NCBI GenBank assembly: GCA_946406115.1
Contig: OX291542.1
Span: forward strand, 37,343,321 to 37,407,320
Direction: 5' to 3'
DNA from: Apoda limacodes
Lineage: Eukaryota > Arthropoda > Insecta > Lepidoptera > Limacodidae
Length of the DNA stretch: 64,000 nucleotides
The notes under the pieces were generated by a model, which made no database searches, had not been told where the DNA came from, and saw only the letters and a program-made list of their open reading frames with translations. This document shows, piece by piece, positions 11,897 through 20,824 of the stretch (within the stretch, counting starts at the first letter, position 1; each line of letters begins with the position of its first letter). Made by a program: the position numbers and the translations under genes.

Positions 11897-12295
11897 ATAA
11901 GATGATTCGCATGTGTATTACGGAGGAAGTATAGTCTCGAATCCCGCAAGCTTGTGGTAATTTGTCTTCTCTAGATATGATGATACGTATTTCTATTCCG
12001 AAGGAAGTATAGTCTCGGATCCTGCAAGTTTGTGGTAGAGTGTCTTCTTGAGATATGATGATACGTATGTGTATTTCGAAGGAAGCATATTCTTGGATCC
12101 CGCAAGCTTGTGGTAGATTGTCTTCTGTAGATATGATGATACAAATTAGCATTCCTATTGAAGTATAGTCTTGGATCCCGCAAGCTGGTGGTAGATTGTC
12201 TTCTATAGATACGATGATACATATGTGTATTCCGAAGAAAGTATAGTCTCGGATCCTGCAAGTTTGTGGTTGATGGATTTCTAATATATATAGAT
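11897..12295 (+). repeat. ~78-bp satellite, array 1 (about 5 units)
   Basis: Tandem units of about 78 bp containing 'GATATGATGATACGTATGTG', 'TATTCCGAAGGAAGTATAG', 'TCTCGGATCCCGCAAGCTTG' and 'TGGTAGATTGTCTTCTATAG'. Units are diverged by several substitutions each. Because 78 is a multiple of three, long open frames run through the array on the minus strand in two frames as 26-residue repeats; I regard these as by-products of repeat length. The same unit recurs at 12839-13615. Confidence 0.85.
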
Positions 12296-12838
12296 ATGTA
12301 ACTGCCTAAATTTTGTAAAAAAAAATTGAACAAAAGAGTTCAAATTGTTTCGATTGACGGAAGAATAACGCGGTAAAATTTTCTTTTCCTCGTGATGATT
12401 TACGATTTAATTATTCTGTTTGAATCTTATAGTTTTATTATGTTCGCAGATGATGGATGTGCCATTGCGACAGTTGACAATTTTAATGAATTGCGAAACA
12501 ACATTTTAAATGCTCTGACCCACATGACAAATTGGTTTACAGCTAATGGTTTGAGTCTAAACCTTAAAAAAACGAATATTATAAATTTTTGGCTAAGAGG
12601 CTCCTATCCTAAACCTCTTAGTATTTATTGATGTCCACATTCCACAAGTGTCAGAAGTAAAATTCTTGGGTTTCCACTTTGATGGTAGTTTAAAATGGGA
12701 CACACATATCAACAAACTAAGTGGACGTCTCGGACATGCTTCTTTGCATTAGGTAGAATCGCCTAAACGCTTAGTACAAATAACATGCTCTTGTCTTACT
12801 ATTCATATGTGAATTCTTTGCTGGGATACGGCATTGAC
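12296..12838 (+). pseudogene. LINE family D: RT fragment between satellite arrays
   Basis: The frame 12392-12631 has the catalytic region 'FIMFADDGCAIATVDNFNEL', 'MTNWFTANGLSLNLKKTN'. After a frame change it reads 'VKFLGFHFDGSLKWDTHINK' (12655-12715) and 'YYSYVNSLLGYGI' (12797-12836). It stops in mid-gene at 'GYGI', where family members continue with ...LWG, exactly where the second satellite array begins. Distinct from families A, B and C in this window. Confidence 0.75.
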
Positions 12839-13615
12839 ATCGACATTATACAAATGTGCATTCCAAAGGAAGTCTCGGATTCTGCAAGCTGGTGGTTGAT
12901 TGTCTTCCATAGATATGATGATACAAACGTGCATTCCGGAGGAAGCATAGTCTCGGATCACGCAAGCTTGTGGTAGATTGTCTTCTATAGATATGATGAT
13001 ACAAATGTGCATTCCGAAGGAAGCATAGTCTCGGATCACGCAAGCTTGTGGTTGTCTTCTTTTATATATATGATGATACGTAAGTGTATCCCGAAGAAAG
13101 TATAGTCTCGGATCCTGTAAGATTGTGGTAGATTGTCTTCTATAGATATGATGATACAAACGTGCATTCCAAAGGAAGCATAGTCTCGGATTACGCAAGC
13201 TTGTGGTAGATTGTCATCTATAGATATGATGATTCGTATGTGTATTCCGGCGGAAGTACAATCTCGGGTCTCGCAAGTTTGTGGTAGATTGTCTTCTATG
13301 GATATAATGATACGTATGTATGTGTATTCCGAAGGGAGTATAGTGTCGGATCCCGCAAACTTGTGGTAGATTGTCATCTATAGATATGATGATTCGTATG
13401 TGTATTCCGGAGGAAGTATAATCTCGGGTCTCGCAAGTTTGTGGTAGATTGTCTTCTATGGATATGATGATACGTATGTATGTGTATTCCGAAGGAAGTA
13501 TAGTGTCGGAACCCGCAAGCTTGTGGTAGATTGTCTTTTATAGATATGATGATATGTATGTGTATTCCGAGAAAAGATGTCTCGGATCCCGCAAGCTTGT
13601 GGTAGATTGTCCTTT
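12839..13615 (+). repeat. ~78-bp satellite, array 2 (about 10 units, partly dimeric)
   Basis: Same unit as array 1, with 'GATATGATGAT' recurring near 12911, 12990, 13067, 13147, 13222, 13303, 13382, 13462 and 13544 (steps of about 76-82 bp). From about 13219 the array is dimeric: a pair of distinguishable units ('ATTCGTATGTGTATTCCGG...TCTCGGGTCTCGC' and 'ACGTATGTATGTGTATTCCG...AGTGTCGGA') occurs twice in succession at about 13219-13378 and 13379-13538. The last unit is degenerate and ends near 13615. Confidence 0.85.
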
Positions 13616-13679
13616 ATGTCATAAAATACCACCTCAGCATTCGTGCAGTTACATACGTTACTTATATTTGAAGATATAT

Positions 13680-14595
13680 TGTAAACTAGCTTTTGCCAGC
13701 GGCTTCGCCCGCCCTAAATTTGATTATCGGCGTAGGATTCTACTGGCAACTCCTTAATAAAAAAAAAATTTAGAAGGTATAATATTTTTAAATAATACCG
13801 CCCTTTCCCCTCATGACTGCCCGCCGGCCTTGCACATCATAAATGGGCGCGCAGTACTTGATCATTTGTTTGCTGACGTGTTATTTTAAAACTGAGATAT
13901 CTCCAAAGATATTCATTGAAATCGAATGATGTAAAGGGGATTTTGTTTTAAATTAAAGACTTGTGATGCATAACGTATTTATTTGGATAAGGATGAATAT
14001 CATGTTTATAGAAACAGCTTCGCAAACAATGCATTATTTTAGAACAAGTTTGGTTAGCATAAAAAAAGGTTATAGTGAGCCAATATTAAAAGATAGACAT
14101 ATGCTCTCGCGGACTTTTTTTTTAGAACTTTTAAAGGAGAACAATTCTGTCATACATGATTTTGCGAAACTTTAACCGTTTACGCAGCGCACGGAGCGGA
14201 AGCTCTCAAAAGGAAAAAAACTCCTGATTTTGAAACATTCTTCATTGGTGCTCTGCTACTATTGGTCTAAGCGTAATGATATATAGCCTTCCTTGATAAA
14301 TTGGCTATCTAACACTGAAATAATTTTTCAAATCGGACCAATAGTTTCTAAGATTTGCGCGTCCAAACAAACTCTTCAGCTTTATTTATAAGTATAGATT
14401 CTTCATTGGTGCTCCGCTCCTACTGGTCTAAGCGTAATGATATATAGCTTATAGCCTTCCTTGATAAATGGGCTATCTAACCCCGAAAGAATTTTTCAAA
14501 TCGGACCAATAGTTTCAATAGACCAATAGTAGCGCGTTCAAACAAACAAACTCCTCAGCTTTATATATTAGTATACATTAGTATAGATAAATTTT
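13680..14595 (+). mobile_element. Helitron-like non-autonomous element with duplicated end
   Basis: Begins with 'CTAGCTTTTGCCAGCGGCTTCGCCCGC' and ends with 'CTCTTCAGCTTTAT...TTAGTATAGAT', phrases I know from very common lepidopteran non-autonomous repeats usually classed as Helitrons. The last ~165 bp ('TTCTTCATTGGTGCTC...CTTCAGCTTTATTTATAAGTATAGA') occurs twice in tandem, at about 14238-14399 and 14400-14590, with roughly 10 percent divergence and small insertions in the second copy. The small frame at 13963-14175 has no known motif. 14596-14817 is AT-rich with nothing recognisable. Confidence 0.55.
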
Positions 14596-14817
14596 TATTT
14601 ATTAATTAAGAGATTAACTCTTGTCAATAATTTAATTATTATAATATACTTGTTCGAAATTATAAACATACTTGCATACTTTTTTACTTTTAATTATTTT
14701 TATAATCTAATATTTTACTACTAGTCACGATAATGATTTATTTAAAATATTTTGTATTTAATGACAGAAAATAAATAGTTAAAGCAAAAACATTAATTAT
14801 AAACGCATTAATTAAAA

Positions 14818-15268
14818 ACAGCGGAGAACTTGTGTCTCAAATCGAGACCACACTGTCTAAGGTCTCTGACTAGGGACGGAAGAACTTGTTCCGATTCAAC
14901 CCTTCATAGACTCAAGTCTGCGTGTTCACCGCTAAGAAAACCCCATTCACTGTAGTCCCACAATTCCAGAACACACCCGTCTCCATCTCCAAGAGCATTG
15001 GGATCCTCGGTGCTGTCATCTCTAGCGATGTTTAGTTCCGAGATCATTTGCAAGACAAGGTGAAGCTGGCGTCCAAAAATCAAGGTGTACTAAACAGAGC
15101 AAGGCAGTACTTCACGTCGGGGCAGAGGTTGCTGCTTTACAAGTCGCAAGTTAATTGGCGAGCGGTGCGATGGTAGAAAGTAGCCGTGGGCATCATTTCG
15201 AACAATTCCTCAGAACACAACCCATTGTACAAGCGGTGGAACACACTCAGGGAGGCAAAGTCTGTCCT
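14818..15268. mobile_element. LINE family A, copies 2 and 3 (part): head-on junction
   Basis: 14818-15150 on the + strand matches the RT segment of LINE A copy 1 from 'GELVSQI.TTLSKV' to 'LLLYKS', with frame lesions. At about 15152 the sequence switches to the minus strand: 15155-15268 matches the region after RT ('GGCGAGCGGTGCGATGGTAG', 'CCGTGGGCATCATTTCGAAC'). The minus part continues on the other side of the RTE element, at 16447-16815. Confidence 0.75.
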
Positions 15269-15269
15269 C

Positions 15270-16445
15270 AGACCTAAGGACTTCTTTTATGTGTTATAAT
15301 TATGTCGACCCTTTGTATGCGCCTTAGCCTAATTAATTACTCTGGTTTAAAAAATTCAGAGCCCGCCCGCCTATTGTGTAATTACTTTTGTATGTTGGAT
15401 ATGTAAAAGTGTAATTTTGTATTTTATTTTTATGTGTTATGCAATAAAGTGTATACAACAACTTCTTCTTTGCCTGGCTCTTTTCCATTTTATTTGGGGT
15501 CGGCCCTCCGTATCATGCGTCTCGGACCAGGCAGCTCGGACCTGGGTCGTCTCTTTGTTGACTTGGGCTTCCTCAGGGTTTAGTTTCGATATCTAGCACT
15601 CTTGCAGTTTATCTGGGATAGGTCTCACTTTGAAGGTGCCTCTTATGTGTGTGTTTCTGTCATGATCCAGCCTAGTTACACCACCTGCCCACCTGAGCAT
15701 TTTCATTTCTGCGCAGTGCAGATTTTCGTGCTGCTTTTTGAGTGGCCAGCATTCGGCTCCGTATGTCATGGCTGGTCGGACGGCTGCTTTGTATACTCGT
15801 CCCTTTATGCGCACGAGCATTCGGCTGTCGCACAGCACGCCGGATAGTTCTCTCCATTTCATCCACCCGGTATTTATGCGATGGGTGACATCAGTGTCTA
15901 TTGACCCATCTTGACTAAAGACTGACTCTAGGTAGTTGAAATGGTCCACTTCTTTCAGTTGGGTGTTCTGCAGACAGATGGTGTGTTTGCTGTTGACGCC
16001 ACTAAAGTTACAATGCATGTACTCGGTCTTCTCTCTGCTTATTCGCAAACCTGATGTTTCCAGAGCTTCCCTCCACTTTTCTAAAATCTGCTGTAGGTTG
16101 TTCACATCTTCACTGATAATGACGATGTCGTCCGCATATAGGATGTCCCATGGCGGCGCTCGCTGCAGATTTGAGGTGAGATGGTTCATTACAATATTAA
16201 ATAGCAGAGGGCTGATGGCGGATCCTTGGTGCACGCCGATCAAATTCATCGTTTGTTCCGCCGGGGCTTCGCACTTTAGTTGATACTTGGTGGTACATAT
16301 CTTTGACAATCATTATGTAATGCTCTGGGGCACCCTGGGCCCTTAGAGCGTGCCAAATTAGTTCTCTTTGTACCCGGTCAAAAGCTTTTTCTAGGTCGAT
16401 GAATATCATGTGCAGGTCTGTTTTGTATATACAACAAAGTGTCAA
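15270..16445 (-). pseudogene. RTE-clade LINE: reverse transcriptase, C-terminus and tail
   Basis: Minus-strand RT in two frames. 16197-16448 has 'MIFIDLEKAFDRVQRELIWH' and 'VKDMYHQVSTKVRS'. 15593-16309 has 'HQGSAISPLLFNIVMN' (usual RQGSALSP, Arg to His), the catalytic 'ILYADDIVII', 'EALETSGLRISREKTEYM', 'FNYLESVF' and 'YGAECWPLKKQHE...MLRWAGG'. These are RTE-clade signatures. The C-terminal tail reads on to about 15490 ('RPQIKWKRARQ'), and 15290-15470 is its 3' UTR. The element sits inside a minus-strand LINE A copy. 5'-truncated; one frameshift between the two ORFs. Confidence 0.85.
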
Positions 16446-16446
16446 C

Positions 16447-16815
16447 ATCGTTGAACCGAGTCAAAAGGGCCAAGCTGGTATCCGGGGCACCCAGAGATGG
16501 CAGCAGTACTCATATGGGTGGACTTGCGACTTGTTAAGCAGCAACCTTTGCCCCGACGTGAAGTACTACTTTGCTCTGTTGAGTACACCAAGGTTTTTGG
16601 ACGCCAGCTTCACCTTGTCTAGCAAATGATCTTGGAACTGAACATCGCTGGAGATGTGAACACCAAGGATCCCAATGCTCTTGGAGATGGAGAGGGGAGT
16701 GTTCTGAAATTGTGGGACCACAGTGAATGGGGGTCTTTGTAGGACCAAGTTTTCCCGTCCCCAGTCGGAGACCTTAGACAGACTGATCTCGATTTGAGAT
16801 TTTTTGACAATTCTG
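16447..16815 (-). mobile_element. LINE family A, copy 3 (continued): RT fragment
   Basis: Starts with 'TTGAACCGAGTCAAAAGGGCCAAGCTGGTAT' and matches the minus-strand LINE A copy 7 at about 57214-57600, covering RT from 'SKVSDWGRENLV' to 'HLWAG...LDSVQ'. Frames are broken (16566-16823 and 16619-16831 overlap in different frames). With 15155-15268 it forms one copy split by the RTE element; about 45-50 bp of LINE A seem to be missing at the insertion point. Confidence 0.75.
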
Positions 16816-17024
16816 TGACACAACCTAACATAATAAATAAAAATGGTTTTTTTTATTTACCTATAAAATCACCTATTGACACGTTAACACTTAGATATAC
16901 CTTCTATCCAGTGTAACGTAAGCAATGCTCTACAATTACTTTTAACTCACCTCGTATCGTATCTCATTTTAACATGTGTAATTCCCACTTTCATTATTAT
17001 AAATAATAATGTTTGTTTATTTAC

Positions 17025-17650
17025 TTTTTTGACGTAGCATATTTGACATCTCAATCTGTCATAAAATTAAAATCCCATATCCAACCTCCATGTACTACTC
17101 ATAATCGCCATATACTAAAAATTAAAAACTAACCTAATGTAAACAAATCTGACGCGAGTTCCGTCTTACGATTTTTCTATGAATTGTCCTTTTTTGAAGT
17201 TTTCACTTCAAAAACATACAACCTGGATATAACATTTTAACAGGAGTAATCCGCACTTTCATCTTTTCATCAACCCAATTTTCTATTACTTTTTATTCGT
17301 CCTATAGTTTAACATTGGTAACCATCATAAAAAAAAGTGCACAATGCCGCTAAAGACGTTTTCACTTCAAAATTGTAATAGGCGTGGCATTATGGTTTCC
17401 GTCTTGCGAATTTTTATGGCGTGGCATTATGGTTTCCGTCTGACGATCAGTCTGACGCGAGTTTATCATTTGTTACCCATCACAAAAACTAACCTAATGA
17501 AAATAAATCTGAAGCTAGTTCCGTCTTACGGATTTTATATGAATTTTCGATCAGGACACGTGACCTGACGCGGGTTTAATATTTATTACCCATACCAAAA
17601 AAAGTGCACAATGCCGCTAAAGAAGTATTTTCTTCAAAAATAAAATAAAA
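17025..17650 (+). repeat. Repeat E, copy 1
   Basis: Contains 'TGACGTAGCATATTTGACATCTCAATCTGTCATAAAATTAAAATCCCATATCC', 'AAACTAACCTAATGTAAA', 'GACGCGAGTTCCGTCTTACG' and 'AAAAAGTGCACAATGCCGCTAAAGA.GTTTTCACTTCAA'. The last modules recur two to three times inside this copy (around 17325, 17485 and 17595), so it is internally repetitive. A closely matching copy in the same orientation is at 35125-35375. No coding potential. Class unknown. Confidence 0.7.
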
Positions 17651-17659
17651 TTAGACATT

Positions 17660-18165
17660 CAGAATTGCTTTGCATTCACATTGGCAGCTCCATGAATTCT
17701 TTGAAATCATAGAACTGTATCTGCAAGAGCCAGGTCCTTAGTCTCTCTTTAAATATATTAGCGGAAGAAGCATCTCTTATCCACTGCCGCAGACGGTTGT
17801 AGACTGTAGGTTCGATCACATAAACAAAGTTCTCCGACCTAGATAGCCGATGAGACACCATTCTTAACTTTTCCCGGTGCCGTGTAGTGTACGTATGACG
17901 TGTACCCCGTTTGGCAAATGTTTCTACGTTTTCATACGTGACAACAGCTACCTGGTAAATGTATATGCAAGCGAGACGTTGTCTGGCACCCCGGCCATTG
18001 CTCGCACTGCTCGTTTCTGCATTAAGTAGGCCCGGTTTCTATCAGCTGCTCGTGCCCATAGCTCTGTGCCGTAGGTAAGCAGAGAATGGACAGTCGCGAA
18101 GTAACAAACTCTTACAACTTTCTTATCCGCCGTGTAGGCTCGGCCTCGAAGGGCGCAAAGACCAT
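17660..18165 (-). pseudogene. LINE family F: RT C-terminal end
   Basis: Minus strand: 'RAYTADKKVVRVCYFATVHS', 'LLTYGTELWARAADRNRAYL', 'QKRAVRAMAGVP' (18160-17950), then after frame breaks 'MVSHRLSRSENFVYV...YNRLRQWIRDAS' (17676-17861), which is a LINE C-terminus. It differs from families A-D. At about 18166 the minus-strand sequence changes abruptly into a LINE C-like endonuclease/linker, so the two LINE pieces are fused in the same orientation. Confidence 0.7.
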
Positions 18166-19090
18166 AGACAACTCATACAACCTAGTTCGACTTCGGTGTA
18201 TTCCTACAGTAGCCCAGTCCTTGAATTTTATTTTATTATTTGGCCTAAAAGATTTTACTTTAAACACTTGCTCGAACTCATTACTTAAGAAATCAAAAAA
18301 AAAATTATAAAGATTATTAGCATTATCATGCATGAAATGTAAAAATGGAATTTTCTTTTCAATATTAACTTTAAAATTGTTTTATCGAGCAGTGGTCACA
18401 GGTCTACAAGTTACTAGTTGAGATTTTTTTTTATAGTTGTGAGAATTTTTATTATTTGACCACAGTGATCGGACGGCAAATTGTTAATAATAGATTTATC
18501 TTTTACTTCAACGTTACAGAAAATATTATCTAAACATGTAGCTGAAGTTGATGTAATTTTAGTTGGTTCCAGAAACAAATAATTTAAGTCAAAACTTGTA
18601 AATAAGTTAATAAATCTATCTCTTGTTTGGGAATTCTCTTAAAGATCAATATTAAAGTCACCACAAACAATAACTGACTTTTTAGAACGACAATTTTTTT
18701 TAGAACTTGTTCCATTACAGGCTCAAAAGAATTATAATTTGCAGAAGGGGGGCGATACACACAAAGTATAATATAATTCTTAAGTTCTATACAAGACAAT
18801 TCTATTATGCGTTCAAGTGAGAGGCTAACTATATCCTTTCGGTCTTTACACTGTATATTATTATTAACAATTATTAATGAACCCTGTCAAATAGCATTTT
18901 TTCGAATAAAGGCACTGGACAAATAATGATTGGGGAAATTAAACATTAATTCATGTTTACTTAGCCAATGCTCAGTTACACACAACATATGTATATTATG
19001 ACTTTGTAAAAATAATTCTATTTCCAATTCCGGCCTTGTATATTTTGATGAACAATGTTAAAAAAACAGGCATTGTCTGTTGTCAAGAAC
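18166..19090 (-). pseudogene. LINE C-like element: endonuclease and linker
   Basis: From 19090 downward: the endonuclease start (reads near 'NIVHQNIQG' in broken frames), 'YIILCVYRPPSANY' at 18584-18799 (YRPP), 'DFNIDL'-like sequence near 18645, then the linker 'FKDWATVGIHRSRTRLYEL' at 18180-18240, matching 'FSEWATPGIHKSRRKLYEL' in LINE C copy 2. Many frame breaks. Similarity to LINE C stops at about 18166 where LINE F begins. Confidence 0.65.
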
Positions 19091-19765
19091 TCAGTTTAAA
19101 GTATGATCTAAAATAGGAACTGACTGGGTGCAGCTAATAACATCAGCACTATAAGACATAGCACTAACGCTAGAGAGGTCAATAGACTCCTTAATACTAC
19201 TTAAATCTAAATCATGTATATTAGAAGCTAACAACGTAGCCATTTCTCGTCTACATGTCATAGGCATGGACATACCAGCCGGTGTCAGTCTAAAATTATA
19301 AATAAATTTATTTATGTCAAAATATAAAATTGCATCGCTATGACGATGAGTCAAGTTGTACAGATGTACATTCATCGATGTACATACATTCAAAATTTTC
19401 AGATACATGGCATGTTTTATAAAAAAGCTGGCAATTTGTGCGCGTAAGAAGTTCATTGACGTAAAATTTACGTGTCGAACCGGGAAGGTTAAAACCAGTT
19501 CAATCGCATAGCAACGGTTTCGGCTTGTAGTTCCTTCAATGCTCGCTTTAGACTGTTTTCATTTTCGCCGCAAGCCGACGGGGATGTCTCGCGGCTGGAC
19601 TCTTGGAGTCTCAGTATTATCCCTACGAAGTTGTTTGCTACTACATTCAGGACACACCCATTTTGGTGGGAGCTTAAAGTTTATGAATATTTACGCTGTC
19701 TGTAGGCCCAGCAAAACGGTCGTAAGCAGTACACTTCGGCATTGCAGCGTATGAGTACACTAAGA
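19091..19765 (-). pseudogene. LINE ORF1-like protein with PHD-type finger remnant
   Basis: Minus strand, 5' of the LINE C-like endonuclease and so in ORF1 position. The upstream part reads 'FKLPPKWVCPECSSKQLRRD' (about 19620-19690), the end of a PHD-like zinc finger as found in ORF1 of many lepidopteran LINEs, then a charged helix. Frame 19091-19456 gives 'MNFLRAQIASFFIKHAMYLK' and a C-terminal part without known motif. Frame breaks separate them. ORF1 proteins bind the LINE RNA; this copy is broken. Confidence 0.5.
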
Positions 19766-20520
19766 ATGTACAATTTAGCGCGTAGCAAATGAAACAGGTA
19801 ATAACCGATTGTCGCTACCCGTCGTCATAGGGAGGCCGTGGAGTCGTACCTACTACACCACTTCTCCGTAGCTCAGCAGGGCGTGCGCCACAAACATCAA
19901 GTAACGCGGGTTCTACACTGCGAGACAAAAAATCACGGCTCTGTCACACGTAACTATGAAAAAAGATGCTATTTCTTTCTAGGTGCTCCCACTAAGCGGA
20001 GCAATCATATTAACTCTATAAACACAGCGCGGCAGTGACAAGGAATTGTAAGATTAACTAATCAGCTAATCACGAATTTTAATGCGAAATAAATAATTAC
20101 AGCAACTGAACGCACGACCGAGCTCCACGCAGAGTAAAGCTATACTTCAAGACAGAGTTACTTTCGCATTATTAATATTAGTACGGATTATTAAGTGTTT
20201 CAATACAGCTTGCATACTTTTTAGTTGATTAATTATTGTATTATTACTTGTTGTGTTTCTTACCGGCTTTTTCGGCCATGCTTTAAGTTTTATAAAATGA
20301 TATAATCAGAAATGAGGAACTCCGTAGTAAAACTAAAGTTTCCTACGTAGCTCGCAGGGCAGGTGGTTCGATTGCCGATGGGAGAAAAAGATTATCGAGT
20401 GGTGGCTACGTATCCGGTAAGCGCAGCGGTGGACGGCCTTACGATCAGATATTCAGATGTTTAAATGACATTGTGTAGATTTCGGGGAGCCGTCGCGTTG
20501 GTTACAGACGATCTGTGAGC
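19766..20520. other. No gene seen
   Basis: No supported ORF. Pieces resembling RNA polymerase III promoter boxes occur ('GTAGCTCAGCAGGG' near 19868; 'GGTTCGATTGCC' near 20367), but not at tRNA-like spacing. Origin unknown. Confidence 0.3.
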
Positions 20521-20824
20521 TGATATCAAAGTCAAATTCAAAATAGTTTATTCAAATAAGGATTTTACAATCACTTTTGAATCGTCAAAGTTATAAAATA
20601 TTATTTTTTGAACCCTCCCACCTTCCCGCCGGTTCACAATGTTGTTGATTTCTACCGAGAAGAATCCGGCAAGAAACTCGATAGTTACTCTTTTAAAAAC
20701 ACAATCAATAATACAAATAAACTAAAATACAATTAATGTTTTAAATAAAAGATTTTTAGTCGTACAATTTTATGTTATTTCCATTTTAATTTGGTTAACC
20801 TATGCATCCTGAAATTGAGCATCA
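20521..20824 (-). mobile_element. LINE family C, copy 2: 3' UTR
   Basis: Begins with 'TCAAAGTCAAATTCAAAATAGTTTATTCAAATAAGGATTTTACAATC' in + orientation, a tail that I recognise as widespread at the 3' end of lepidopteran LINEs. Its reverse complement follows the stop of the LINE C ORF2 at 20825 directly. Confidence 0.7.

Noticed and set aside
11889..13377. Long minus-strand ORFs with 26-residue repeats across the satellite arrays, which could be read as a repeat protein
   Set aside because: They follow from a unit length divisible by three and are open in two registers at once. No start context, no non-repeat domain, and LINE debris interrupts them.
19860..20400. Candidate SINE or tRNA gene from 'GTAGCTCAGCAGGG' and 'GGTTCGATTGCC'
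   Set aside because: The two motifs are about 500 bp apart, and the second has an A-box-like sequence only about 18 bp upstream; neither arrangement fits a tRNA.
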